This document shows positions 1 to 12,584 of a stretch of 64,000 nucleotides of DNA, piece after piece. The stretch comes from Brassica napus. Lineage: Eukaryota > Streptophyta > Magnoliopsida > Brassicales > Brassicaceae. The notes beneath the pieces were generated by a model. That model ran no database searches and had not been told where the DNA came from. It was given only the letters and a program-made list of their open reading frames with translations. The stretch spans positions 43,843,218 to 43,907,217 of the forward strand of contig NC_063448.1 of assembly GCF_020379485.1 (NCBI RefSeq), in the 5' to 3' direction. Made by a program: the position numbers and the translations under genes. The first letter of the stretch is position 1. Each line of letters starts with the position of its first letter.

Positions 1-88
1 ACGAAACCCTTCTCGCCAACCACCCCCCAGTAGGTTCTGATCTCGCAACCATACGCGAGCTCGCCGAGCTCAAACTCAGCTTCAACAA

Positions 89-2854
89 ATGAGCGAGAAG
101 ATCCATCAAGTAACCAGCGCGGCCCCGCAAATCGAGAGCGTCCTCGCCGCAACATCACGCACTCCGTTTACTAGCGCTCTGACAAGTGTGCAACTCGGAA
201 AGATAGAGAAGCTGCACCTACCCGAGTACAAGCCCGGCGGAGACCCAGTGGAACACATGACAGCTTTCAACATTGCGATGGCACGGGCTCGACTCCCAGA
301 CGAAGAAAGGGATGCAGGCTACTGCCAACTGTTCGTCGAAACTCTCCACGAGCAAGCCCTAACCTGGTTTTCCCAGTTAGAAGAAAACTCCATCGGAAGC
401 TTCCGCGACTTGTCAGCAGCTTTTCTCAAGACTTACATTATGTTCACCAAACGCAGCGCTACTGCCTCTAGCTTGTGGAACTTCAACCAAACCAAAGACC
501 AGAGCCTCCGCGACTACATGGAGAAGTTCAAAGCTGTAGTCTCGAGGATTGAAATTCCAGACGGTATTGCCATCGACGCCTTGCGGAACACGTTGTGGGT
601 TCGTTCTAAATTCTGAGAGGATTTATACCAAAACCCAACCACGTCGCTCCAGGACGCTATCGCGCGATCTGACAATTTCATCCGAATGGAAGAAGATACT
701 AACGCCATTTTCAGCAAGATGAACGCACCCAAAGCTCCAGCGGCTAAAAACGCCAACACGCGACAAGAACCGCGCCAGCATGCTCCAACCGACAAAAACG
801 GCCGCAAAGACGGATACATGTATGTCGTCAACGAGAACAACGTGCCGGTTTCAACTCTCGTAGTTCGCGGAGAGGGATGGAACAAGTGGGTAAGGGAGCT
901 TGATTCGTCCGACAAACCAGTCGACGCCGTTAGCTCGACCCAGACTACAACAGCAGCATGTTCAGCGGCAGGACCTTCCAGAACCGTCGATCTCACCAAA
1001 CACTGTAAGTATCACGATGTCAAAGGGCACGATACGACAGAGTGCAAGTCACTCTATGTGCACTACCTCTCCTCCTTAGCAAGTGGCGACTTCAAGTTCG
1101 AACCACTAAAGGCTAAGCCGAAGAACGGCAAGAGCTGGAGCAAGAATAAAGAAAGGAGAGCCCAGCGCAAAGCTACAGGCAAAAGTCGACATAGCGAAAC
1201 TCAACAACGCGATGACGAGGAGGACACCCCGAAGAGTAATGGCGAGGTAGACTCCTCGGCTGACGAAGAGCAACCAGCTAACCGCCGACGCATTGAGGTC
1301 ATACTTTCTCAGCAAAACTTGTCGTTGGACGATGAGAACGATGACACACCTGTACTCGAAGATTTGAGAGATGTTCTGAAACGGAAGTTTGAATCCGAAA
1401 ACAGCAACAACTCCACACGCAATGATCTCCGAACAACGTTGAATGCACGGAAGTCGCGGTGTATCTCGGCAGTTGACCCTGATCCCAAAGAACGCCCGAA
1501 CGGCGACCTTAGGGATAAACTCAACGCAGGAGCATGCGATCTCCGAATTCGCCTCAAATGTTCTAAGCCCACTGACCTCCGGAGGCGTTTGGAGCAAACT
1601 AAGATGTCAAGCAACGACACTCCACCATCAAAAAACGACAACAACGTACCAACCAATTTGCGCGCCTTCTTAGACTCCAAGCAGGTCCAAACGCGACGTC
1701 AACTAAATGTCATCATGGGCGGGTCTCCTCCTTGCGGCAACTTTGTTCGCTCCGTCAAGGATTACCGTTGGCAGGTTGCGACTTCGCAGAGATGGCCGAT
1801 TAGGCCGCCAAATCACCCTCCCATAACCTTTTCACCGGATGACGCTGAGGGGATTCACGTACCCTACAATGATCCTCTTCTTGTAGTTCTTGGAATTGGG
1901 GAGTACGACGTCACCAAGGTCCTCATCGATACAGGAAGTTCCGTCGACCTCATTTTCCGAGGAACCCTGCAGAAGATGGGAGTCGATCTCGACGACATCA
2001 AACCATCCTCCAGAACATTAACCGGCTTCAACGGATCCTCCGAAACAATACTAGAAACAATCTGCCTTCCAGTACGCGCATGTGGAGTCACTCAGACTAT
2101 CAAGTTTGCCGTCGTAAGCACGAAAGCCCCTTACCACGCCATACTCGGAGCCCCCTGGATACACTCAATGCAGGCCATTCCATCTACTTATCACCAGTAC
2201 GTCAAGTTCCCCGGTACGGACGGCAAAATCAAAACACTGCGAGGAGATCAAAAGGCCGCTAGGGAACTCCTAGTCACCACAGTTAAACTCCAACGATCGT
2301 CTTTATCAGTTAAGTCCGTCACTCCTCCAACCTATAAAGTCTGCTCCCAGGAAGGCGAAATTTTCGAGTTACCTATTGACGATGCCGATCCAAGCCGGAC
2401 CGCAAGGGTTGGTGCGTACCTGTCTGAAGAAATGCAGCGGTCAGTTCTCGACTTTCTCAAGGCAAATGTGTCCACATTCGCGTGGTCCATGTCAGACATG
2501 AAAGGAATTGATCCGGCCATAACAACTCACGAACTAAACGTCGATCCGACAGTCAAGCCTATCCGACAGAAGCGGCGTAAGCTCGGTCCAGATAGGTCAA
2601 AGGCTGTAAACGAAGAGGTCGACCGGTTGCTCGGCGCTGGTTCAATTGTTGAGGTGCGCTACCCTGAGTTGTTAGCAAATCCAGTAGTCGTCAAAAAGAA
2701 GAACGGGAAGTGGCGCGTCTGCGTCGACTTCATAGACTTGAATAAAGCCTGCCCAAAGGACAGCTATCATCTTCCCAACATCGACCGTTTAGCCGAGTCC
2801 ACGGCTGGAAACGAGATGCTCACCTTCATGGACGCTTTCTCTGGGTACAAATAA
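89..2854 (+). pseudogene. Gypsy gag, protease and start of reverse transcriptase, broken
   Basis: One reading frame runs through this stretch apart from a single TGA at 614-616. The first ~175 codons match a retrotransposon gag domain, with the typical approach LPEYKPGGDPVEHM followed by a helical capsid part. A CCHC-like knuckle (C-KYHDVKGHDTTEC) lies near 1010-1045. The aspartic protease core VLIDTGSSVDLIF lies near 1920-1955. The N-terminal RT part with KVRVCVDF-type and DLNKACPKD motifs starts near 2540. Upstream of 89 the frame for more gag residues is shifted by one base, so position 89 is not the true start. The frame ends at a TAA after FSGYK, where the family has a sense codon, and one base is also lost near 2880. 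Confidence 0.85.
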
Positions 2855-2883
2855 ATCATGATGCACCCCGACGATCGCGAAAA

Positions 2884-3798
2884 ATGGCATTTATCACAGA
2901 TAGAGGAACCTACTGCTATAAAGTCATGCCATTCAGTTTGAAGAATGCGGGAGCAACCTACCAACGGCTTGTGAACAAAATGTTCGCAGACAAGCTGGGC
3001 GTCACCATGGAAGTATACATCGACGATATGCTTGTCAAGTCGCTACACGCTGCTGATCACCTCTGTCACTTGAGAGATTGCTTCGAAACTCTCAACAAAT
3101 ACGGCATGAAACTGAACCCAGCAAAGTGCACGTTTGGGGTTTCCTCAGGCGAGTTCCTTGGATACATAGTCACGCAGCGGGGAACCGAAGCCAACCCGAA
3201 GCAGATCTTCGCGGTCCTGAACCTTCCGAGCCCAAAAAATAGTAGAGAAGTGCAACGGCTCACGGGTAGGATAGCTGCACTCAACCGGTTCATCTCCAGA
3301 TCCACCGACAAATGTTTGCCATTCTACAACCTCCTCCGAGGTAACAAAAGGTTTATCTGGGACGAGAAATGCGAGGAGGCATTTATCCAACTCAAGCATT
3401 ATCTGACAACTCCACCCGTTCTCGCCAAGCCAGACGTCGGTGACGTTCTATCTCTTTACGTTGCAGTATCACAAGCGGCAGTCAGTAGCGTTCTAATAAA
3501 AGAGGATCGCGGTGAGCAAAAGCCAATCTTCTACACGAGTAGGCGCATGACCGGACCAGAAACGCGATACCCAACTCTGGAGAAGATGGCACTGGCAGTC
3601 GTCGAAGCGGCGAGAAATCTTCGCCCCTACTTTCAGTCACATTCGGTTGAAGTATTAACCGATCAGCCCCTCCGAACGATACTTCAAAATACAAACAGGT
3701 CCGGAAGACTAACGAAGTGGGCTATCGAACTCGGTGAGCTTGATATCACTTACAAAAACAGAACTGCATCGAAATCTCAGGTCCTCGCAGACTTCTAA
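2884..3798 (+). pseudogene. Gypsy reverse transcriptase palm and RNase H
   Basis: This open stretch continues RT after the frameshift near 2880. The catalytic motif YIDDMLVKS is present near 3017-3043, preceded by the MPFSLKNAGATYQR motif. From about 3430 the connection leads into a first RNase H domain, with FYTSRRMTGPETRYPTLEK and a DQPLR motif. The stretch ends at a TAA following LADF, directly before the second RNase H in the same frame. In the intact family this is one polyprotein, so the stop is a nonsense mutation. The product would copy element RNA into DNA inside virus-like particles. Confidence 0.85.
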
Positions 3799-3804
3799 AT
3801 CGAA

Positions 3805-4542
3805 TTGGCCCCGGAGTTAGAGCAAGATCTCACGCTCCCAAACCCAAACTGGACACTGCATGTCGACGGATCTTCGACTAACAGGGGCGCAGGTGTTGGA
3901 GTTCAACTGCAATCCCCGACCGGCGAACTGATCAGACAGTCTTTTAGCTTCGGCTTTCCCGCCTCGAACAACGAAGCTGAATACGAATCTTTGATCGCTG
4001 GACTCCGCTTAGCAAAAGCTGTCAAGGCCAAACATTTAAGCGCCTACTGTGACTCGCAGTTAGTCACCAGTCAGTTTAGCAGCGACTACGACGCCCGTAA
4101 CGATCGGATGGATGCCTACCTTAAGATAGTATAGGGATTAGCCGCAGAGTTCGAATTCTTCGAACTCGTCAAAGTTCCCAGAGGAGAAAACGTCTGCGCC
4201 GACGCCCTTGCAGCCCTTGGAAGCAAGCTTCATGACCAACTTAAACGAACTATTCCAATACACCGCATTGAGAAGCCGAGCATCGATATCTCGACGGACC
4301 AAACCGCCATCATAGCCCCAGTCACCGGAACCGACACTCTCGTTACTGATGAGTTCGGCCCTGACTGGCGAACTGAGTTTATCGACTACCTCTCAAAGGG
4401 GGAACTTCCAACCGAGAAATGGGCAGCCCGCCGACTAAAAACGCGCAGTGCCCATTATGTCGTCCTAGACAACGAACTCCATCGATGGACTGCGAGTAAA
4501 GTACTACTCAAATGTATCCACGGCGAAGAAACGGTCAGGGTT
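3805..4542 (+). pseudogene. Second (archaeal-type) RNase H and linker of the Tat-lineage polyprotein
   Basis: The segment starts with WTLHVDGSSTNRGAGVGV and continues with NNEAEYESLIAGLRLA and YCDSQL, a complete RNase H fold distinct from the first one upstream. This duplicated RNase H is diagnostic for the Tat clade. A TAG interrupts the frame at 4132-4134, but the same frame goes on (RGENVCADALAALGSKL) without further stops up to the integrase. The stretch 4135-4542 is therefore the RNase H end plus linker and not a gap. Confidence 0.8.
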
Positions 4543-5597
4543 ATGGCTGGAACACACGAAGGCGCTGGAGGTAACCATTCGGGCGGACGCGCATTAGCAA
4601 TCAAAGTGAGAAGCCTGGGCTTCTTCTGGCCGACGATGAACGCAGATTGCGAGTCCTACGCCAGAAGCTGCGACAACTGTCAACGGCACACACCAAGCAT
4701 CCATTGTCCAACTGAAATGTTACGAACGACAGTTGCACCGTACCCGTTCATGCGATGGGCAATGGATATAATAGGACCTCTTCCATGCTCCCGCCAGCGG
4801 CGTTTCATTCTCGTCCTCACTGATTACTTCACCAAATGGATCGAAGCTGAAGCCTACGCTCAAGTCACTGACAAAGAAGTCCGCGGGTTCGTCTGGAAAA
4901 ACATCATCTGCCGCCACGGTCTACCGTACGAAATTGTTACCGATAATGGATCACAGTTCATGTCGGGAAAATTCAAGGAGTTTTGCAGCAGATGGAACAT
5001 TCGTTTGAGCCCCTCTACCCCTCGTTACCCACAGGGAAACGGCCAAGCGGAGTCCTCCAACAAGCTCATCATCGACGGCATTAAGAAACGATTAGACCTA
5101 AAAAAATGTCATTGGGCCGACGAACTCGACGGAGTTCTATGGAGCCACCGTACAACACCACGAGGGTCGACCAAATCGACACCTTTCTCTCTCGCATACG
5201 GTGTCGAGGCTATGGCTCCCGCAGAAGTTAACGTTTCAAGCCTCCGACGCTCGAAAATGCCCCAGTATGTCGAACTCAACAAGGAGATGCTGCTTGATGC
5301 CCTCGATGAAATTGAAGAACGACAGGACCAAGCTTTACTGCGTATCCAAAATTATCAACAACAGATAGAGAGTTACTACAACAAAATAGCCAGACCCCTT
5401 GAACTCGGCGACTTCGTCATGCGCAAAGTGTTCGAGAACACTAAGGAGCTAAACGCCGGCAAGCTCGGCACTAGGTGGGAATGACCTTACAAAATCATCA
5501 AAGTGGTGAAACCAGGAGTCTACCGACTTCAAACGTCAAGCGGAGAAGAAGTGCCCAGAGCATGGAACTCAATGCATCTAAGATGCTTCTACCCCTA
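4543..5597 (+). pseudogene. Gypsy integrase
   Basis: An HHCC zinc-binding part is visible (HEGAGGNHSGG then SCDNCQRH, about 4555-4690). It is followed by the integrase core with AMDIIGPLP, the second catalytic Asp in TDNGSQF, and the catalytic Glu in NGQAESSNK (near 5040-5060). The frame stops at a TGA at 5482-5484 after GTRWE. The next codons in the same frame (PYKII..PGVYRL..PRAWNSMHLR) are the usual C-terminal GPY-like end, so a Gly codon has probably become a stop. The natural end is at about 5597. The enzyme would insert the cDNA into the host genome. Confidence 0.85.
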
Positions 5598-6285
5598 AAA
5601 AAAAAAACCGAGTAGATGCACCTCCGCGGTCACTTCTACTCGACCGAGTAAATGCGCTTCCAACGGCCACTTTCACTCGGGAAAAACGAACTACGAATGG
5701 CTTGATCCTCAACCGAGGTACGTAGGCAGCCTTAACCGGTCCAGCTGTAACAAAACCAAAGTCAAAATCTTGTTCTTTGTCTCAACTTCTACTGAGTAGA
5801 TACCTGTTATCAAACCCAACAGCTCCCGTGTCTCCAGCAGGAGATACGCGGACACTATCATTCCATTTCCTAGCTATGTCCTGATCAGACACTTAGCCTG
5901 AGGACCCAACAGTCGCTAGTCACCTATGCCCAAGGAGCATTGACCGACTAAACGGAGTGAGTTTTTAACCTTTCCTCGACTAAACGCGTAACGGACTAGC
6001 TACCCGATTACTCGATTGTCAATGAGGAAACGGACGAAAGAACCTTCCACTCTTAGATTCAGTCCCTTATTTTCGAGATAGAACGATACACCTAGACGTC
6101 GTCTCGATCGAAAAACGGCAAGAGCTGAATAAAGCCCCCTAGCGGTTCGTTTCCTTATCTATTTGCAAAAGCCAAAGGTCAGGAATCTATTGTTTCTAAG
6201 CGAACACATCGCGAGACTCTAAAGATACTGACATTTACTTTAACAAGTTTGCAAGTACAGATAAGAAACACAACAACCCACAAAT
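5598..6285. other. Non-coding spacer of the gypsy element
   Basis: No coding potential is visible between the integrase end and the reverse-strand ORF. The stretch has a short A-run right after the stop and many repeats of short motifs such as CGACTAAACG/CGAGTAGATG. Such spacers are usual in Tat elements. Confidence 0.5.
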
Positions 6286-8234
6286 TTAAAGTCCGCTTAA
6301 AACAGCGACTTGCCGATAAAATAAAAGTATGTCTAATCGTACAACAACAGGGTCTATCAAGACCACAAACAAAAAAGAAGAGGAGAAAAGGACATAAGTG
6401 AAACATAAAGGCACAGAATCTTCCTCCTCAGCAGAACGTGGCAGCGACGTCTCCTCGATTCCATCGTCTTCCTTCTCTTCATCCTCTCGTCCTTCAGAGG
6501 AAGAATCCGAGACAAGCACAGGATCCTCGATGCCCACATTCTCAGTCTCTTCCTCTCGAACCAGAGTGTCGCCCATCTCGAGGTCGTCCTTTCCAGGAAA
6601 CCCCTCCAGATTCTCATTCTCTAGACGCTCGTCAAGACCACTTCCCACCGGGGACTTGACATGTTCAGTAGGGATAGACGTGACGTCAACCAGTGGCTCC
6701 TCTGATGGCTCCTCAACAACTTCGAGCGAGGTAACGAGCTGAGAAGCCGTCTCTGGCCCAATCAAATTTACGTTCGACCCATGGGGATCGAATGACGTTC
6801 TGAACCGGTCCGCGACGAAACAAGAAGGAAGGACCAGCGGAGAAAGAGTAAGGTCGCTATCAGACAGTGGCTCTACTCGGAGTTTCATAACCTCCACCTC
6901 GTAAAGTTTCTCCTGCTCAGCGAAGACATCGATCATTTCTTGGGAAATCTCCGTCCCACTCGCCTTTATAACCTCGATGCACTTCTTCGTTCCCGAAGCT
7001 TGACCATACAGGTTCTTCGCCTTCTCAAAAGCCTCCAGACGAGTAAAATGGTCGCGCACGTGATCAAAACGGCGACTTGCCTTCTCAGCCATAGCAGCCT
7101 CGACTCTTACCCTCTCACGAGTAACCTCCAAACCCTGGGAGTCCCTCAAGCGTTGCCTCTCTCTGATTAGTTTGTCTACCGCGGCGTCTCTCTCTTCGAC
7201 TAGCTCGGTGTTCTCCTTCTCCAGGTTCGCAGCCGTTTGCTCCAAATGACTTTTCTCTCGGACGAGCTCTTTCCTCGCCGCGCTGGAAGATTTAGCGCAG
7301 TTACCCGAGCTCTCGAGGAAGCAGCGTCTATGTATTCAGTCTTGAAGTAAAGGTCGTCCAATTGTAGCATCTCCTTCGTCCCACCACGAATTTGGCGCGT
7401 CAGCTCCGCGCACCAAAGAGGATTAAGGATCAGGGGAGTCGTCTCGTTGTAGGAAAACTCGATGTGATTGGGGAACTCGATCTTCCTCCTCCTCACAGTA
7501 GAACCTGCTGAACGAGACGCTTTCCTCGCAGACGGATCAGGAACAGATCTCTCACTCGCAACAGGATCACTGCCCCGCGCTGAGACCTCTCTTTCCTCAG
7601 GAGGGGTTTCAAGAGAAACGCCGCCTCCCGCGACAACCTCAACCAGGCCCGTCTCCACATCAGAAGGACGCGGCTCCGCCTCGATGGACCCCTTCTTCTT
7701 CTTCTTCCTGGGACGATCTTCAGGCGCCGCTTCGGAACGGTCCGACTCGACGGAACCCACTGTAGCGCTTTCTCGCCCTACTGCCGGCGCCTCTCCGTGA
7801 TCAACGGAGGAAGTAGCCCCTTCGTAGGGTCTCTTCCTTCCTCTCTCTTCCTTCCTCGCTTCAAAACCCTCAGAGGTTTCGTCGAGAGAAGCGATTTCTT
7901 CAAGAGGAAGCTCTTCGGTCGCTTTCCTCCTGGATTTCTTGCTCTTCTTCTTCTTTTTGGGACTCAAGGTAGGAGGCTCCGCCCCAATGTCTTTGTCGAC
8001 CAAACCAGGAGGTCCTTCCTTGGAAGCTCGTCCTGCGTCAGAACTGGTCGACCCTTGCACATCGGCAGGAATTGACTTCTTCGAGAGCAATTGCAGCTTC
8101 CCCTTCAACAACGCACTCAAATCCGGCACTCCGTCCATCTTTCTAGCTTCGTCTAGAAGCTTCTGCTGTTTCCGAGTAAAAAGGGACAGACGCGACTTAC
8201 GGGGCCCGAGTACAACAGGAAGTCTCGATCCCAA
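6286..8234 (-). pseudogene. C-terminal half of the Tat-element reverse-strand accessory ORF
   Basis: Two overlapping open stretches (8234-7200 and 7245-6286) in different frames look like one broken protein. The N-terminal part contains ARKMDGVPDLSALLKGKLQL followed by lysine-rich runs (KKKKKSKK, RKKKKKG), suggesting nuclear or nucleic-acid contact. Then come a conserved HIEFSYNETTPLILNPL patch and a long acidic/coiled-coil tail with many Glu-Lys repeats. This matches the layout of the reverse-strand ORFs known downstream of integrase in plant Tat elements; their function is unknown. A frameshift lies near 7200-7245. The plus-strand open frames here are shadows. Confidence 0.65.
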
Positions 8235-9448
8235 TCAACTGTAAAAAATATATATATATATATAAAGAGAGACTAAGTTGTTGATAGAACTTCTTGGAGA
8301 AAGACCGATGAACTCACCTCTAGCAATCCGAGCTTCTTGACGTCTTATCCACTCTCGACTAAGATCAGGCCAACGGAGATGGCTGTGAGCTGCGATCGCC
8401 TGAGCACTCTCGAAGAATTTCTCCGGGTATGCGATCGTATTCGGGTGACGAACTGCAACAATAAGAAACACGCTGTTAGAATACTCGAATAAGGCATGAT
8501 GACGACAAAAACTATCTACCAAGCGTTTTGTTTCATAGAACGCGGTAGTCGTCCCCAGGTGGCTCCGAGAAGGCATGCTCGTCAGACTTGATATAAAAAT
8601 ATGAGCGCTGCCAGTCCTTCGTCTTGTTCGGATGCCCAGCCAAGACGTTGTAGCTCGAGCGCATCTTCACTGAAAATATTCCATGTGGCTCCGCCTTCGT
8701 AAAAGTTAACTCTTCGAATACTCTCACACTCATCGAAACGTCTATCTCCGCTGCCATCACCATCAGCATAACCGCAATGCACAGCGACCCGTTAAGCAAC
8801 TGACAGATTGCGATGTCCCGACGAAATGCGTAAGACGTGATCAGTAGGGGAATTGGAAACCAGAGCTTCGTATGGTCTCCAAAATAGGACTCGTAGACAC
8901 ACTGATAGCCAATCGGAGGCGACCAAGGACGCTGTCCCTTGGAAGGAATGATGTATGTAACACCGGCACCTCCACTTCACCTCAATAAATCCCTCACCGT
9001 CTTGTGAGAGGAGCAAGAATCGAAGACATTCCCCCATGATTGCCCGCGGGTCACGAAACAATTCAGACGGGAGTGGATAGAGTTCTTCGAAGATCCCGCC
9101 AGGATGATAGATCGTGGGACGGCAGTCTATCTGGTCGAAAGGAACCTCCCGACTAGCTCGTCTCAAAGGTCTTGAGGCTTGGCTAGACGCTTCAGAACCG
9201 CTACCGCTCACGTCACTGCTCCCGACTTCAACGCGATCCGCGCATTCATCACGGATCATCTTGTGAGCATCAGCGACCAAAAGGCGTTGAGATAGGGTCG
9301 TATTATCTGAATCCCGAAGAGCGTCGCGATGAATCAAGTCGAAATCATCCGGTGGACTGTCGGTTACCCGTGCATCTCTGATCGGACTCGGAGAATCTAC
9401 GATGCCCTTCCCTTTTTCTTCTCGCGACAATCGACTTCTCAGAGGCAT
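8235..9448 (-). pseudogene. N-terminal half of the Tat-element accessory ORF ('putative gypsy type transposon' domain)
   Basis: The reading starts at 9448 (MPLRSRLSREEKGKG), runs to 8792, shifts frame and continues 8799-8533 and 8576-8235. The middle piece has the pattern VMAAEIDVSMSVRVFEE ... GHPNKTKDWQRSYFYIKSD. I recognise this as the plant 'putative gypsy type transposon' domain (PF04195 by recollection). At least two frameshifts and a stretch of TA repeats at 8248-8264 break it. The TA repeats sit where the protein joins its C-terminal half, so an intron or microsatellite there is possible. Transcription would oppose gag-pol. Confidence 0.65.
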
Positions 9449-10000
9449 GATCCCGGATCTAGGGGACGACTACAACCGCCAGATGATACCCTATGTAAGG
9501 AAAAACCTATCTAGAGAGAGAAAGCAAAAGTAGAGAGAAGAGAGAGAAAACGGGATACCTGAATCTGCAGAGAAGAATGACGAAAGCAAAGGAAAGAGGT
9601 CTATTTATAGCAAAAACGAAGGCACGTTCTCCGAGCACAATCATTAGGTCTACATAGGCCTAAATGGGCCTCAAAAGGCCGCCTAAATGCCCAGAAACCT
9701 ACTCGCGACGGTTCGGTTTTTCGCTCGAACCGATTTTCAATTAAGTTGTCAGGCCGGAATCAATTCCTGGTCTTGATTTAAACCGGTCCCCGGTTAACCA
9801 ACAAAACCAATCTCCGTCGCTTAATCCAAAATGATGTATCGCCCGAGTAAACTGCATCCCATCGTAAAAGATTGAGAAGTGAAAGCACGCATCAACGACT
9901 CAACATTACTCGAAGGGTTATCCTTTGTATTAGAGCCTGTTCTCCGAATAAACGTGACCCACAAATTCACTGAGACCGCCATGTCGCTCACAAGTGAACT

Positions 10001-10010
10001 GGGGGGGGGA
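10001..10010 (+). other. Polypurine tract of the gypsy element
   Basis: Nine G followed by A, five bases before the TG that starts the 3' LTR. This is the expected place for the plus-strand primer of reverse transcription. Confidence 0.6.
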
Positions 10011-10015
10011 CTTAT

Positions 10016-10491
10016 TGTAGGAGATAGATTACATCCCTCCACAAGGCCCATCAAATAACAGGCCCTAGTCCAGCAAGTCGGATCGATTTGGTCGGCTCGG
10101 TGGCTAAACCTATCGGCTTGACCTTAGAGTACTTTTAGCCGGTCGAGTAAGTCGGCTAAAAGTGCCCGGCTTAGAGGGAGCCTCGTTCAGGCCCGTATAC
10201 TCGGTCTCTCGCATCAAGGCCCAAAGGGGCACGAAATTAGGGCATCTGGGGCAGGAGTCCTATAAGAAGGGAAAAGGAAGCAACAAGAAAAGGACTTTTG
10301 GACCATTGAACACACTAAACGGCTAGATCTAGGGTTTTAGGCTATCTCTTTGATCTTGTTACTCTTCGATCTTGTTGCTCTTGAATCTTCTTGTCACTCC
10401 TGTAACCTTTCAAACCAGATCTATATAAAACGTCTTTAGACATCCCATTTCTGACTTCTTCCATCTTAGTCGACTGAATCCCGTTCAAACA
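10016..10491 (+). repeat. 3' LTR of the gypsy element
   Basis: The 476-bp segment begins TGTAGGAGAT and ends TTCAAACA, with the canonical TG...CA borders. A TATA-like box (CTATAAGAAG at ~10260) lies inside. The left border follows the polypurine tract. The right border is set by the abrupt start of F-box coding homology at 10492. The 5' partner is outside the window, so LTR identity and target duplication cannot be scored. Confidence 0.75.
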
Positions 10492-10665
10492 ACCATGAAA
10501 ACCATATTATCATAAGCAGCTTTACCACGTTGATTCTTTGTAAAGCTTTCATCTTTATACAGACCGTTCCATTGTTTGCAAGTGGATCTAGCCGCTCGCT
10601 GAGATGCTAACCCTAGAGAGTATCTCCTCTATCAAATTTTGTGAAAGATCAGAGATTCTTGTCAT
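10492..10665 (-). pseudogene. F-box gene 5' fragment cut by the gypsy insertion
   Basis: The reverse strand from 10665 reads MTRISDLSQNLIEEILSRV, the F-box start seen again at 41160 and 32544. A small deletion after the LSRV codons shifts the frame to a stop, though DNA homology to the 41160 copy continues to the LTR border (passing the CKQWN and KAA codons). The rest of the gene would lie left of the window if no other rearrangement occurred. F-box proteins are substrate adaptors of SCF ubiquitin ligases. Confidence 0.75.
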
Positions 10666-11139
10666 TGTTTCGAGCCAAAAAATAAAAATTAGGGCTAATC
10701 TTTTTATAGAGATAAACTAGTATTATATTATAGTTTCCTACTTGGAATGATTAAGTTTTTTTTTTTTTTAAATGCTGGTTTATTATGATATTACAATTAT
10801 GAGAAAAGTTACCTAGACGATTCGACAACCGATAATACTACACACCTTATGCGGATCTACGCCTAACTGCATCACCTGAGCCGAACACCTACGTCTGACC
10901 GGATTTACTTGCACCATGTTGAAGATCTCTTTTAAGCTTTCTTCCATAGTTTGCATAATTGTTTAATAAATTGTTTTCTCCGGGAATTGAAACATGGACT
11001 TCCTGTAATTCGCAATCTGCAAAAAATTGCATAGCCTGGGATTTGAACCCCAGACATGGATGACCTGGACCTCCTATTATTATACGTCATGACTCATGAG
11101 GTATATTCCACTTTAAAAACTCTTTTTCCTTATTAAATA
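10666..11139. other. AT-rich spacer with a tRNA-like B-box on the minus strand
   Basis: No gene is visible. Around 11040-11060 the minus strand carries GGGGTTCAAATCCC, a good RNA polymerase III B-box. A weaker A-box could not be placed, so this may be a piece of a SINE or a decayed tRNA rather than a tRNA gene. Confidence 0.3.
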
Positions 11140-11398
11140 CTCCATTTGTTTCAAAATGTTACATATTTTAGACTATTCATACATATTAACATTAAACATT
11201 AAATTTTACATATGGATGTATACTTTTCTGTGATTATCTTTTTTTCATAATTTAAGCCAATAAAAATCCAATAAGCGCATTTAAATTTTGAAATTTACAA
11301 TTGATTGATAAAACATGCATTGAAAATACAAAAAAAAATATATAATTTTTTGAAACAATTTTTTCTCTAGAATATGTAACTTTGTGAAACTGAAGGAA
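11140..11398. mobile_element. Stowaway-like MITE
   Basis: The ends are CTCCATTTGTTTCAAAATGT on the left and, read from the right, ATTCCTTCAGTTTCACAAAG. Both extend inward to a shared ACATATT(T/C)TAGA-type motif. TA flanks fit a Tc1/mariner-type target. It is about 260 bp, AT-rich and without coding capacity. Confidence 0.6.
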
Positions 11399-12271
11399 TA
11401 TTGTTTATAAAGTTAATTTAACCTAAAATCTACATTTTAAAATAATAAATGGAAATATCTCATGTAATCGTTCATTATCATTCTTAAATCCGGTAAGATT
11501 CATGTTTGACTTTTTCAAGTACACATAACTTCTTAAAGAAAGTCACCAACTCGTTTTTGACCAAGAAACATGAACTTGAACTCTAATAAATTTTAAAATT
11601 TTAAAATAAAAAAAAGTTGGGATGCCAGAATGAAATGAGACAGAAATTAAAAGATAAATAGTTTGTATATGTAAAAAATAAGAATATGAAGTTGTAGATG
11701 TCGATTTTATGTGTATTTAGAGCTTGAAATTAGTTGTTTATGGCGGTTAGTGTATTTATGATGATGACAATATTGTAAATAAAATAAGACGGTACGGATG
11801 ATAGAATAAAACTATCATCTAAAAAAATTGTATTTTCGTGAATAATTTGAACTCTCGGATAAATACAGAATATTATAATTCCAAAAAGAGGTCATATTTG
11901 CATTGACTTGAAATTTTGAGTCATTATTGAAAAAACCTGAAAAGTTTTTAATTGAATATTAATCAAACAAAAACATTTGTATAAAGATATTTTTAAGAAT
12001 ATTTTTAATATATGAGTGTTTTTAAAATTTCAACACAATAAAAATATACATTTTGATGAATAAACTTTGTTATTTATAAATATTTTGATGTCTGATTTAA
12101 AGTTTTTGAAAAAAAATAAATTTATTATGCTGATTTTTAAATTAGTAATACATAAAATAATAAATATTTGTGAGAATATTATCTCCACGGGAAAAGCATT
12201 TAGTTACATATTGTTTTAAAAACCGATAATCAAGTTTTCGGCATAAAAAATTAAATTAAATTTATTTTCAA
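11399..12271. other. AT-rich non-coding stretch
   Basis: Low-complexity AT-rich sequence. I see no gene, RNA or clear element end. Confidence 0.4.
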
Positions 12272-12524
12272 CTAGGTGTTTTGCCCGCACATGCGGGCAT
12301 AATCTTTTTAATTTTTTTCTTAATTTTCATAGTAAAAAAATATTATTTCCAAATTATGTTATAATAACATAATATATATATATAAGAATTTTCTTTTTAA
12401 AAATATTTTTTATTTTGACAATTTATCTTTATACAAACTTTTACATATTTAATATTAAATTTGAATTTTTTTATATCTTAATTTTTAAACTTTTATAATA
12501 GAAAAGATTATTTTCAGATAACAA

Positions 12525-12584
<60 letters not shown>

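Larger units (their letters stand above)
1..10491 (+). mobile_element. Ty3/gypsy LTR retrotransposon, Tat lineage, 5'-truncated by the window edge
   Basis: The plus strand encodes, in order, gag, aspartic protease, reverse transcriptase, RNase H, a second RNase H and integrase. A long non-coding stretch, a reverse-strand accessory ORF, a polypurine tract and the 3' LTR follow. Two RNase H domains plus an extra ORF downstream of integrase are the known marks of the Tat lineage (Tat/Retand/Grande-like). The 5' LTR and the start of gag lie before position 1. All coding parts carry stops or frameshifts, so the element cannot move by itself. Its right border sits inside an F-box coding sequence, so the rest of that F-box gene should lie just left of the missing 5' LTR. 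Confidence 0.9.

Noticed and set aside
6398..6742. Serine-rich plus-strand open frame
   Set aside because: Antisense shadow of the acidic, Glu-rich end of the Tat accessory ORF.
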